43,406 nucleotides of DNA. It comes from a virus. The translations under genes and the position numbers were made by a program. Below the pieces are notes generated by a model, which did no database searches, was not told the origin of the DNA, and saw only the letters and a program-made list of their open reading frames with translations. Shown piece after piece: positions 35,246 through 43,406 of the stretch (its first letter is position 1; each line of letters starts with the position of its first letter). Location: positions 1-43,406 of the IMG/VR virus record IMGVR_UViG_3300017706_000454; one strand, 5' to 3'.

Positions 35246-38200
35246 TATTCAGTAGACTCCGAAACAGTAACAACTTTATAATCTTCTCCACCTTCTGTCT
35301 GAAGAACTTGTTGTGGATCATCAAGATTAAGAGCCGCATTATTAGCATCCCCAGTACCCTGTGCTATCAAGTCTTCTACGTTAATAGTGAATCGTTGTAG
35401 TTCTACATCCACATTAGACTGCATAGCGTTATCACTATTTATCAACGATGTACTAAACATTTTAGTACCTGCAACACCAACAACATTTTTAACAAGAGGC
35501 GAATAGACTACTGGATCAATCATTGATGATATATCGTATGAGTATTCTTGATAGTAATCATTGTCATGAATACGAGTTGAGTATTCTCCAACAAAAGAGT
35601 TTCGAGTTTTCCACTTACCAGAAGTGTTACCCTGTCCCAATGTTCTTAAATCGGCTGTACATACAACTGTATTATATCTTATGCTATCTGGATTAGTATT
35701 CACAATGTTTACTACTTCATTGTCGTCAAACTTATATCCAGTGTGTGTCACTTCAAGTTCGTCAATCTGCCCAGAGTCATAACTAGCGGGGCCCGCAATA
35801 ATTGCATTAGCACCCATAGGTAATGAAGACTCATCTCGCCCGATGTCAGTCATATTTCTATCTTTTGCTCTAATACTAATTGGAACCTCTTTATCAAAAG
35901 TATAGAAAGTGATTGGTCTGAAATAGAAGTCTTCATCAACTCTTTTTATAAACTTAGCTTTTGATGTATACTTTTCTGTAACAATCTCAAAGGTAGTATT
36001 ACTAGTTCCATATGGTATGTTGACTGGAACAACACTTCCGTCAGTAACATCTGTTAACAAAAACGCAGTAGTATTATATTTAGAAGCCATACCATTAATA
36101 GTAACTTCGGACAATCCATTGGCTTCATCTATTACATTTGCATCAAGTACAATTTCTTGTGTAACTATTTCGTTTTCACGAAGGTTAAAGTCAGCATCGT
36201 CAAATCTAATAATCAAGTCTTTCTTATTAAATCTGGCAATTACGTCATTTACAACTCTAACGCCAACATCGTTTTCATATTCTGTGCCTGGGTTATCTTC
36301 ACGAAGTTCGGAAACTCTACCAAGTGTAAATGTTATTCTAGTGAATGCATCACGATATTCTGTAGATAATGATTCTATCCCCTCTCCACTCAATGTGTAT
36401 AGACCATCTTTAAAACTGTCTTCTGCGACACCTGCTTCAGATATCTTATACACACCTGAACCATTAACAGTGAAGTTAATCGCTGAACCCGTGGGGGAGG
36501 CTTTAAGCTGTATCTTATTCTCATCTACTCTGATTGCTCTATATGTTGTACCAGAAGTAAGACCGGATATGCTTCCTGCACCACTTTCTTGAGTAAAGAC
36601 AACCTCTGCATTCGAATTAAATCCATGATCGATGTCGTTGGTCAGTGTTATAGTTTCAGCATTATCATCAAAAGCAGTTTCTGCTAGTATGTATTGATTT
36701 AAGAACAATCGATCTAGAACTACATCGCCGATAATATCTGGAACAAGTGTTACTGTTTCTTCTTCATCAATAGCTGTCACTTCAAATGAAGTTGTATCGT
36801 TAAATGTACCAATGTGTGTACAATGAACAGGTTGACTAAAGTCACCATTGATCAAACCCATAAACTTAATGTTGCTTTCATTCGCAATAGCATCGGGTAT
36901 CTTATCTATTCTTTTGTTGCTACTGTCTCTAAGTGGGTCTGTCATAATACCACCAGTATTGAAGAAACCAAGTTCTACTTGAACAGTCTGCCCACCAAAA
37001 GTAATTGGAGTTTGATTACTAGCACCAACACCAACTTTCTTCTTATCAACACAAAGAGCATTTGCAGTTATACCAGTTGGTTGTGGATTTGTCGCTGTAA
37101 AGACAGCACCAGTATCGAATGCTTTACGAACATCAATAACTTTAGGAGTACCCAATTGCTTAGTAAGACTATGACCAGTTGCTCCACTATTACTTCCAAA
37201 GGTAACAAGTGCTGTTCCATCAAGTGTGTTAGAAGTGTATACGTTAATCACATCTGCATTGATAACTTTAACATATAATACAGATGCATTTGTTAGTGTT
37301 CCACCGGTCGCAAGTGCAAGTGTACCACTACCTTGAGCAAATACTACTTTATCTTGATCTCTAAATCCATGAGCAGTCGATGATATATTAGCACCACTAA
37401 TAGAAGCATCAGTGAAGGTAATTGCTGTAGCAGGGAAAGATGGTTGTACTGCGCTTGCTTGGAACTTATCTCCAACAGCCGGAGCGGTTGATGCGCCCAT
37501 CAAATTCCAATCACCAGAACCAGTGTCGCCTAAGTCTTTAATGATATATGTTCTTCTTGGTTTAAGTGTACTACTGTTACCACTTCTCGCAACCAATTCA
37601 AAATGAGATCCGTCAAGATCAAGACCAACAGACTTCCATTCATCATATGTCAGATCACCAAATGTGAACGGCATATACTCTCGACCCGCAATCAACTGAT
37701 TAGCCGGAACAAAATATGCATCATACCACTGCCAATCTGGTTGCCCTGCATTTGGATGTGGTTGCCCAACAGCTATTGGATTGCCGTCACCACCAGTTGC
37801 TGGGTATGCTTCTGAAACTGTTTCTGGAATATTTGGTGGTAACTCAAAAGTTTCGCCAATACTCAAAGCAGGTAACAATTTATCGATACTACCATCAGCC
37901 CTCTCAACTGTGTTATATGTCAAGTACTGATACAATCTCGCCATGACCTGCTTTACACTACTAAAGATAGCATCATGTCCAGTTAGATCAGTTACTGTAA
38001 GTGAGGCTAGATTAGCACTTGTGAATTGGAAGTCATGACCAATTGTGCTTTTTGTAGCACCTATCTTTATCCAGTCTTCTTCTGTTAGCACAGTACCCGG
38101 ATTAACAATTGTGTACATTTGTCCATTATCTAACTGCTCTAAAGTTCTTATGAAAGCAGGAGAAACGCTGTCGAAGCCAGGACCAGGCTGAACAGATGAT

Positions 38201-39753
38201 ATTGTTGGTATTCTATCTGGGGTATCTACAGCAAGCCCATCAACATCAGTTACACCAATCTGTGTAATGTCACCGGCTGTACTGATAATTGTATCAAAGT
38301 CAGTTACACCACTAAACAACTCAGAGTCATTGATACCATTATTGACCGCTTGTTGAAATCTAAAGAATAGTAAGAAGTCTTGAAGCTGAATCTTATTATC
38401 AATAGTTGTTAAATCACCAGTCTGTTGATCACCACTAAAGTTACCAACAATTGAATCGCTTGTGTCATCTGGTTTGTAGTAGATGTAAGTAAGAATATCA
38501 TCGTAAGCGGGATCAACATTGAACTGTCGTTGCCCCGAAGTACCACCAGTTTCTGCGGCTGTGAGTGCTTGATAATATCCATTATAGAAATGATCAAACA
38601 AAACATTTCTGTATATTGACTCACCGTTACTGTCAAGATTACCTGTGTTATAATACTGAGACATGAAGTCATACATTTCTTGCAGATCAGATCGTGTTTC
38701 AATAAACAACAATGGATGACGATAAGCAATAACTCTTGCGGCTCCAGTTAAACTGTACGCAATTGAATCCTCTGTTCTACCATCATAATCAATTGTAGAA
38801 CCCGGGAATATAATCGTGTCGCCCGGTGTAACACTAAGTGTTGCGTTTTGATCGACAATGATAACTCGGTTACTAATACCAATATCATTAAAGTATTCTA
38901 CTGTGATGCTTGTCGGATCAATGTAACCCCAACCACCATCAACAATCTCGTAATCAATACTACCAATCTGATCAGTGTTTACTTTTGTTACAACACCCCT
39001 TGCACCCTTACCCACTTTTGTAGAAACAATATCTACTGTGTCGCCCACTTTATTACTTGGAAGGCGAAGCCGATTGATGACAGAGATGCCTGAGATAGAA
39101 CCCTGAATGAGTTTACCTACGTTTGTAATTGTTTCAATTCCATCGTTCGTAGCAGTAAGAACTTCAAGTGCATCTGATCTAGTAAATGTGCCTCTTAGAT
39201 TTGAAAGATATATAATCGGAGTTATAGCACCTGCTAGATTCACGAATACAATATCATCTACGAATGCATTTGCATCTGACAAATCACCACGAATTGTATT
39301 ACCACGCTGTATTGGATATCCATCTACATTATACACTGGCTTCATCTCAAGGAATGTTTCTCCACCCCATAGAGAGTCAGATGGCTTGAACACATTATTG
39401 CCGGGATACATAATCTCGATGTCTTCATTAAAGAACATCTTGAATAGTAGTTGTAATGATTCTTCACTACCCTTTCTTGTGTATAAGTCTTGAATGTGTT
39501 TTAGAATAAATCGTATGTCAACATCATCAGAAAAGGGTAACTCAGACAGATACTTTCTTTTGTAGAAGATAAGGAATGTACCTAAAGTAGTATCAATATC
39601 TTTAAGTTTCGGAATATCACGATCTAACTTTTCATCAAGATGCTCATAGTAGGCCTCAACAAAAGCTAATAAAAATTCGCTATTCTCTTTATAGACATTT
39701 GGAAACTGATTCGCAATGTCAGAATAGATATTGTCTCTTACCTCAATTGGCAT
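35245..39753 (-). CDS. gp7: gp7-like baseplate wedge protein (1502 aa)
   Basis: 1502 aa (T4 gp7 is 1032). The first 120 residues (FLLAFVEAYYEHLDEKLDRD at 27-46; LGTFLIFYKRKYLSELPF at 57-74; DLYTRKGSEESLQLLFKMFF at 89-108; DIEIMYPG at 111-118) resemble the C-terminal part of T4 gp7 (FEAFCEAYIQYL, DFYSTKGIEASYKFLFKVLY), the wedge backbone subunit. The remainder is beta-rich, with Y-x-I/W modules at about 546-580, 691-722 and 733-768 and HGF modules at about 777-868 and 1031-1106. It therefore looks like a core wedge domain extended with mobile modules. Context (gp6 upstream, gp8 downstream) supports gp7. The gene starts 3 bases after the gp6 stop; ribosome-binding site weak (GGAA). Confidence 0.82.
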   Translation of the reverse strand: MPIEVRDNIYSDIANQFPNVYKENSEFLLAFVEAYYEHLDEKLDRDIPKLKDIDTTLGTFLIFYKRKYLSELPFSDDVDIRFILKHIQDLYTRKGSEESLQLLFKMFFNEDIEIMYPGNNVFKPSDSLWGGETFLEMKPVYNVDGYPIQRGNTIRGDLSDANAFVDDIVFVNLAGAITPIIYLSNLRGTFTRSDALEVLTATNDGIETITNVGKLIQGSISGISVINRLRLPSNKVGDTVDIVSTKVGKGARGVVTKVNTDQIGSIDYEIVDGGWGYIDPTSITVEYFNDIGISNRVIIVDQNATLSVTPGDTIIFPGSTIDYDGRTEDSIAYSLTGAARVIAYRHPLLFIETRSDLQEMYDFMSQYYNTGNLDSNGESIYRNVLFDHFYNGYYQALTAAETGGTSGQRQFNVDPAYDDILTYIYYKPDDTSDSIVGNFSGDQQTGDLTTIDNKIQLQDFLLFFRFQQAVNNGINDSELFSGVTDFDTIISTAGDITQIGVTDVDGLAVDTPDRIPTISSVQPGPGFDSVSPAFIRTLEQLDNGQMYTIVNPGTVLTEEDWIKIGATKSTIGHDFQFTSANLASLTVTDLTGHDAIFSSVKQVMARLYQYLTYNTVERADGSIDKLLPALSIGETFELPPNIPETVSEAYPATGGDGNPIAVGQPHPNAGQPDWQWYDAYFVPANQLIAGREYMPFTFGDLTYDEWKSVGLDLDGSHFELVARSGNSSTLKPRRTYIIKDLGDTGSGDWNLMGASTAPAVGDKFQASAVQPSFPATAITFTDASISGANISSTAHGFRDQDKVVFAQGSGTLALATGGTLTNASVLYVKVINADVINVYTSNTLDGTALVTFGSNSGATGHSLTKQLGTPKVIDVRKAFDTGAVFTATNPQPTGITANALCVDKKKVGVGASNQTPITFGGQTVQVELGFFNTGGIMTDPLRDSSNKRIDKIPDAIANESNIKFMGLINGDFSQPVHCTHIGTFNDTTSFEVTAIDEEETVTLVPDIIGDVVLDRLFLNQYILAETAFDDNAETITLTNDIDHGFNSNAEVVFTQESGAGSISGLTSGTTYRAIRVDENKIQLKASPTGSAINFTVNGSGVYKISEAGVAEDSFKDGLYTLSGEGIESLSTEYRDAFTRITFTLGRVSELREDNPGTEYENDVGVRVVNDVIARFNKKDLIIRFDDADFNLRENEIVTQEIVLDANVIDEANGLSEVTINGMASKYNTTAFLLTDVTDGSVVPVNIPYGTSNTTFEIVTEKYTSKAKFIKRVDEDFYFRPITFYTFDKEVPISIRAKDRNMTDIGRDESSLPMGANAIIAGPASYDSGQIDELEVTHTGYKFDDNEVVNIVNTNPDSIRYNTVVCTADLRTLGQGNTSGKWKTRNSFVGEYSTRIHDNDYYQEYSYDISSMIDPVVYSPLVKNVVGVAGTKMFSTSLINSDNAMQSNVDVELQRFTINVEDLIAQGTGDANNAALNLDDPQQVLQTEGGEDYKVVTVSESTE
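36436..36663 (-). repeat. HGF-type module, second copy in the gp7-like protein
   Basis: Encodes DIDHGFNSNAEVVFTQESG, then a SGLTSGTTYRAIRV segment and IQLKASPTG. It matches closely the HGL module of the 803-aa protein in order and spacing of HG, VVF, Y-x-x-I-R-V and I-x-L. Confidence 0.6.
37150..37425 (-). repeat. HGF-type module, first copy in the gp7-like protein
   Basis: Encodes STAHGFRDQDKVVFAQGSG, then LYVKVINADVINVYTS. The same motif order as the other HGL/HGF units (HG, D-x-V-V-F, Y-V, I-x-V), with a longer middle. Confidence 0.55.
37450..37683 (-). repeat. Two Y-x-I/W modules in the gp7-like protein
   Basis: Encodes REYMPFTFGDLTYDEWKSVG with GSHFELVAR, and RTYIIKDLGDTGSGDWNLMG with GDKFQASA. 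These are two adjacent units with the same Y, G, W, G, F spacing; the first lacks the usual I. Confidence 0.6.
38014..38118 (-). repeat. Y-x-I/W module copy in the gp7-like protein
   Basis: Encodes QMYTIVNPGTVLTEEDWIKI, then GHDFQFTSA (about residues 545-580). It fits the shared pattern. Confidence 0.6.
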
Positions 39754-39756
39754 AGT

Positions 39757-41517
39757 TTATGATTCCAATGGTGTTACATTAACAGTTATGTCATCTCCAC
39801 GAATGACAATAATTCTATCCTTAGATGGCTTGATATCTTTGCTTACCGAATCAGCAGTAAACTTAATTGCTGAACCTTCAAACGATGATATCTCTACATC
39901 ACTGAGTCTTACAGTACCTGTTGTATAATCAATTGTACCAACAGATGGCTTGAATACGCTATCGCTATCAGTACCAGTAATCACAAGCATGATATTACCA
40001 TTACCATCATCTTTGGCTGATACAAGTGTATTATCAACAGTGAACTTGGTAGACGATACCGCTGGCTTAAAGCTAGTAAAGCCTAAGTCTTCATCAAATG
40101 GATATGGTTTAAGTAATGGTGTTTCATACGAGAAGACAGGCGAACGAGCCGCATTTAATTCTGGTAGATACTCAATGATTGGTTTTGCTACAATGTCAGT
40201 AGACACAATTGACACATCAAGTGCATCAATCGTAGATGCTAGATTTGACTGACGATAAGTCTTATTAAAGTCATTGAGATTTGTATTCTGATAACTTACA
40301 ATAGCGGCCTGAACTTCATTCTGTAGTTGACTTGCAGACTTACTTGTCATATTAGAATCATATACAATATTTACGTTTGTATCCACGAATAGGAACTTAG
40401 CAACCACAAAGATAGGCTCAATTGTTAATGGAGTCTTATCTCGTAGATAGCGTTTAAAGTTAGCAATCTCATAGTCAGCAACACCCTCACCACCAACTAC
40501 GTCAACAGAGATAATTACTTTACCAAACTGTGGTGGATCAACTTCATCACCACCATATACTGAGATAGCCTGAATGTTAGGGAATCTAGCACGAAGCAGA
40601 GTCTCATAGTCTCGTGTTGTAATTGCTCTTTCTTGTACTTGAACAGCCTTTGGTGCAAACGCCCGAATCGATTCAATGTCTTCCGCATCTCTTCCGCCCG
40701 AAGTCTGTGATTGTACAACTACGTTAATTGAACTTGCGCCGCCAAAAGCGCCCAAAGTCAATGAAGTCACGCCGTTAGCCGAAGCGCCGGCGGTGTTTCG
40801 ATAGGTAGCTACAATAGAGTCAGTGATGATTGGCTGTACACCAAATTTATTATTTCCGAATTGTATAGAGTACTTGTTATCATTCTCGGGCTGTAGATAG
40901 AATACCTTATCTGTAGAAGTTATACCAAACACATCAGTCTTATAGATATACTCTTCACCATTGACAGTCAGAGTTAGACTTCGTGTATCTATATTAGGGT
41001 TAGATAGTACTGTGTCTGTAATATTGATTGTCTCATTGATAACACGCCCCTCAAAGAGTTCTACATCATTTACCACATATGTCGTAGGCGATGTTAATGA
41101 GCGTATAGCACTATGTGCTTTATCTGTTAGAAAGTTATATGTACGATTACCACATCTTCCAATAAATGCAGTACCCTTTGGTATACTAAAGTATTGACTT
41201 GGGTTATTAGGATGTGTTACAGTAATGTTAACTTTTGTTGTAGCACTACGTCTTGAAGTAGGCAAATAGTTTAATTCTTTTGCATGAGATATAACACTAT
41301 TACGTTGTGTAGCACTATCCAGAAACATTTCAGATACTGCCATATTATAGTAATAGCTATTATAGAATGTGTTATATGATAGTACATCTAACAGTACATT
41401 CATATTAGAGCCTTCGTAGTCGAAGTCTTTAAATCTATCTTGAGCCTTTAGAAACGTCTTGAGTTGTTCCTTTGTAGCCTTAAAGTCTAGATTCGTTACC
41501 GGCGTCATATCTGTCAT
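39757..41517 (-). CDS. gp6: gp6-like baseplate wedge protein (baseplate J-like)
   Basis: 586 aa (T4 gp6 is 660). The N-terminus (LDFKATKEQLKTFLKAQDRF, 9-28; DFDYEGSNMNVLLDVLSYNT, 31-50; then NSYYYNMAVSEMFLDSATQR) is typical of gp6/baseplate J-like proteins: a helical region that packs against the wedge, followed by the J-type beta domain. SGGRDAEDIESIR near 273-285, then the RDYETLLRARFPNIQAISVY segment, are characteristic of the family. gp6 dimers form the inner ring that ties the six wedges together around the hub and change shape on contraction. The ATG shares one base with the gp25 stop (TAATG), implying coupled translation. Confidence 0.93.
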   Translation of the reverse strand: MTDMTPVTNLDFKATKEQLKTFLKAQDRFKDFDYEGSNMNVLLDVLSYNTFYNSYYYNMAVSEMFLDSATQRNSVISHAKELNYLPTSRRSATTKVNITVTHPNNPSQYFSIPKGTAFIGRCGNRTYNFLTDKAHSAIRSLTSPTTYVVNDVELFEGRVINETINITDTVLSNPNIDTRSLTLTVNGEEYIYKTDVFGITSTDKVFYLQPENDNKYSIQFGNNKFGVQPIITDSIVATYRNTAGASANGVTSLTLGAFGGASSINVVVQSQTSGGRDAEDIESIRAFAPKAVQVQERAITTRDYETLLRARFPNIQAISVYGGDEVDPPQFGKVIISVDVVGGEGVADYEIANFKRYLRDKTPLTIEPIFVVAKFLFVDTNVNIVYDSNMTSKSASQLQNEVQAAIVSYQNTNLNDFNKTYRQSNLASTIDALDVSIVSTDIVAKPIIEYLPELNAARSPVFSYETPLLKPYPFDEDLGFTSFKPAVSSTKFTVDNTLVSAKDDGNGNIMLVITGTDSDSVFKPSVGTIDYTTGTVRLSDVEISSFEGSAIKFTADSVSKDIKPSKDRIIVIRGDDITVNVTPLES

Positions 41518-41927
41518 TATCTTACCCTACTAAGATCGATTGTGAGTGATGAGTCTCTGTTACTATTTATTACGCTGAATAAGATTGTTACGTTAAGTGA
41601 ATTACTATCTATATCACCACCTACTATAACATCTCGTAGATTACAACGAGGCTCATATGTCTTAATTGTTGATTTAATGTTCTCTTTTAATATTACAAGT
41701 GTGTTTGCTGTGACATTCTCAAAGAGTTGCCCTCGTATATCACACCCTATGTCTGGCTGAAATAATCTTTCACCACGATCTGTTAGCACTAAATTCTTAA
41801 TGCTTTCTTTGACCGCTGACTCATTTACAATACGAGCAACATCAGTGCGCCCTGGCACTTGCTCTAAATTTGACGTAAAGTCAGAGAAGAACTCTTGCTT
41901 TTTTGTTCTTGGTGTAAGTCTAGCCAT
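41517..41927 (-). CDS. gp25: gp25-like baseplate wedge protein
   Basis: 136 aa (T4 gp25 is 132). It is a gp25/GPW_gp25 family protein that joins the sheath-proximal wedge to gp6 and templates sheath polymerisation. Family marks are RIVNESAVKESIKNLVLTD (32-50), GERLFQPDIGCDIRG (52-66), LFENVTANT (69-77) and the EPR motif (YEPRCNL, 91-97), which is conserved through contractile injection systems. It is translationally coupled to gp6 and 37 bases downstream of the hub gene. Ribosome-binding site AGGAATCG. Confidence 0.95.
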   Translation of the reverse strand: MARLTPRTKKQEFFSDFTSNLEQVPGRTDVARIVNESAVKESIKNLVLTDRGERLFQPDIGCDIRGQLFENVTANTLVILKENIKSTIKTYEPRCNLRDVIVGGDIDSNSLNVTILFSVINSNRDSSLTIDLSRVR

Positions 41928-41952
41928 TTTCGATTCCTATAATGCTGTTATA

Positions 41953-41960
41953 TATTTATG
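41953..41960 (-). promoter_or_regulatory. Late-promoter-like box upstream of gp25
   Basis: The minus strand reads CATAAATA, one base from the T4 late consensus, in the 37-bp gap between the hub gene and gp25, with the box ending 25 bases before the ATG. It would give a short leader carrying AGGAATCG. Tentative. Confidence 0.45.
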
Positions 41961-41964
41961 CGTA

Positions 41965-43406
41965 TTATGAGCGTTTAATTCTAAAGCCATCGATATCATG
42001 CTTACTCAGAAGTTCATTTAATGTCGCCTTTTCTTCTTCACCAATGCTCTCATCCACATAATATGAACGTCTACCATTATGTAACTGTATATACGATGGG
42101 AATACTCTAATACCACCAAAGCCTGCTCTACTAGCGGCTATGATTGTCTCTTTCCTATCTGAAGCAGTTACGTCTATATCCACCGCACTGCCCATACTAT
42201 ACCATGTGGGTATCTTCTTCTTAGGAAAGAGTGGTGATTCTTGTGCTGACTCATATCCACGTTTTATCGTATATGTCTTCTTTGTCTGTTCAGTCAGTCG
42301 AAGCATTTTTAACCAAACATTGGTATGTACTTTCTTCCAACCATCTCCATTCTCATAGTTCACGACAGCAGAATCAAACTTTATATTACTACCAATGCCA
42401 TTCTCACTTGCGTTTAATAGATCATTCATCTCGCTTTCTGTGGGATAATGGCTAGTCACATAGTCTGCTTCTTCGTTATCAGGCTTTACATTACTATTGA
42501 ATTTAGTAGTCACCTCTTTCTTCTTGGTATCTCTATCTTCTTTACTCACACGAATAGCACCATAGCTAACAGCATTCTTTGTCTCAGAAGCAGAACGACT
42601 GAGTACTGCTTGTGCTTGTCCACCAACTGTATTCGCAAATCTATTAAGTTCCATAGCAGGCGCCATTAACTGACCTTGTAAATCTTGTGCCATTTGACAT
42701 AAGCGAAACATCATGTTAGCAACATTCTCAGGCGTAAGTTTCTCGAACTGTGATGCTAAATCTGCTACAATACCTTCTATGCCCTTTGTAAGTTTATCTA
42801 TAGAAGGGTCTTCCATGAATGTGTTAATATCATTAATCATCTTCTTCATCTTCTTAATCACAGGTCCTGCGGCTGATTCTAATCCCTTGAGTACAAGCAA
42901 TACACTGCCAGCGGCTGCCATGACGACCTTCTTAGCGGCTTCTATAACACCCTTGACAACACTTTCTAATGTTGATACAATAGCTTCTAGACTGGCTCTC
43001 TGTTTAATTGCTTCTAGTAGTGCTTTTGGATCATTTAAGAACTGTGCTACATCCACTACTTCTGATAGTAATGCCTTCCCTGTCTTGACAATAGCAAAGG
43101 CTTTTGTTAGATCAGCAAGTACATCATTATATGCACCACAGGCTTTAGCAGTTAGATTTTGCCCTAAATTAATCGCAAAGTGAAAGTCTAAATCTTTTAA
43201 CAGGTTATATATCAGTACTGGTATAGCTGTAGCAAAGTCACCACGATAAGTCGATCCATATACCGCAGGTGTACCAAACGCATCAAATACATTCAATCCA
43301 GAGCCTGCTGTGGGGGTGGGCGTAATCGTAATCCTCTGATTTGTACTTAATCCAGACTCGTCACCCCCTAATATAGTTGCTTCTCCAGAGCCAGTATTCA
43401 ATCCAC
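41965..43406 (-). CDS. Baseplate hub-type protein with degenerate M15-peptidase-like C-terminus (partial)
   Basis: About 480 residues of a longer protein; the frame is open to the right edge, so the true start lies outside. The visible N-terminal part (LSTNQRITITP, FDAFGTPAVYGSTYRGDF) is beta-rich. The middle (about 60-270) is helical, with a hydrophobic stretch near 155-183 (VVMAAAGSVLLVLKGL). The C-terminal part (about 360-448) follows the M15 D,D-carboxypeptidase layout (YTIKRGYES, MGSAVDIDV, GFGGIRVFPSYIQLHNG), but the first zinc His is Tyr (Y401) and the final H-x-D appears as QLHN, so catalysis is doubtful. Position directly before gp25 and gp6 fits a hub protein, probably the gp5 equivalent, which in T4 carries the cell-wall lysozyme. 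The gp5 assignment is inference. Residue numbers count from the TTG codon at 43401. Confidence 0.65.
   Translation of the reverse strand, partial: GLNTGSGEATILGGDESGLSTNQRITITPTPTAGSGLNVFDAFGTPAVYGSTYRGDFATAIPVLIYNLLKDLDFHFAINLGQNLTAKACGAYNDVLADLTKAFAIVKTGKALLSEVVDVAQFLNDPKALLEAIKQRASLEAIVSTLESVVKGVIEAAKKVVMAAAGSVLLVLKGLESAAGPVIKKMKKMINDINTFMEDPSIDKLTKGIEGIVADLASQFEKLTPENVANMMFRLCQMAQDLQGQLMAPAMELNRFANTVGGQAQAVLSRSASETKNAVSYGAIRVSKEDRDTKKKEVTTKFNSNVKPDNEEADYVTSHYPTESEMNDLLNASENGIGSNIKFDSAVVNYENGDGWKKVHTNVWLKMLRLTEQTKKTYTIKRGYESAQESPLFPKKKIPTWYSMGSAVDIDVTASDRKETIIAASRAGFGGIRVFPSYIQLHNGRRSYYVDESIGEEEKATLNELLSKHDIDGFRIKRS

Noticed and set aside
36017-36592. 191-codon open frame on the plus strand, opposite the gp7-like gene
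   Set aside because: It is antisense to a well-supported gene, has low-complexity Ser/Leu/Val composition, and has no ribosome-binding site or promoter.
42880-42945. Possible membrane helix in the hub protein (VVMAAAGSVLLVLKGL)
   Set aside because: It lies in a long amphipathic helical region with Lys and Glu on both sides of the stretch; more likely a buried helix than a transmembrane segment.
42713-43183. 156-codon open frame on the plus strand opposite the hub gene
   Set aside because: A shadow of the helical coding region of the hub protein; no start signal and no recognisable domain.
1-43406. tRNA genes, insertion sequences, integrase or reverse transcriptase of a diversity-generating retroelement
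   Set aside because: None seen. The window is nearly all structural coding sequence with gaps under 150 bases, and no reverse transcriptase or template-repeat pair was recognised.

Overview
The window is a stretch of a T4-like contractile-tailed phage genome (Caudoviricetes). It is densely packed and AT-rich, and carries the neck, baseplate and tail-fibre genes. Recognisable T4 virion protein families appear in T4-like order. The accessory proteins (DUF4815, YHYH, gp10-type collar fibre, large repeat-rich adhesins) are of the kind found in marine T4-like myoviruses such as cyanophages and pelagiphages. The host cannot be read from this window. There are no tRNAs, replication genes, lysis genes or bacterial genes.

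There are 20 protein genes, 16 leftward (minus) and 4 rightward (plus). Read from the right edge in the direction of transcription, the minus block is: a baseplate hub protein with a degenerate M15-peptidase-like C-terminus (partial), gp25, gp6, a gp7-like wedge protein, a YHYH-domain protein, a gp8-like wedge protein, a 1912-residue DUF4815 protein, a 62-residue coiled-coil protein, a collar-domain fibre with GNVT repeats, a beta-helix fibre, two paralogous giant structural proteins (1537 and 1359 aa), an LRR-containing 1250-aa protein and an 803-aa module-rich protein. After the inverted cassette come gp13 and the N-terminus of gp14 at the left edge. Gene spacing is minimal throughout (TAATG, ATGA and TAAATG junctions).

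Between gp13 and the 803-aa gene lies a four-gene cassette on the plus strand (1366-6285): a small beta-rich protein, a cadherin-like adhesin, a DUF7936-like small protein and a 920-aa fibre-like protein. It diverges from gp13 at a 147-bp region that holds overlapping T4-type late promoters on both strands. It meets the 803-aa gene tail-to-tail with stop codons overlapping on TTAA.

Together the genes encode the baseplate wedge (gp25, gp6, gp7, gp8), part of the hub, the head-tail neck (gp13, gp14), and a 25-kb set of peripheral baseplate or fibre proteins that presumably binds host surfaces and takes the place of recognisable T4 gp9-gp12 and fibritin. The most notable signal is modularity. 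A short module (Y-x-I, then G, W, G and a terminal F-x-A) recurs in at least eight of these proteins, including gp7 and gp8. A second (HGL/HGF) recurs in at least four. A third (GExITG) is inserted in the otherwise conserved neck protein gp13.
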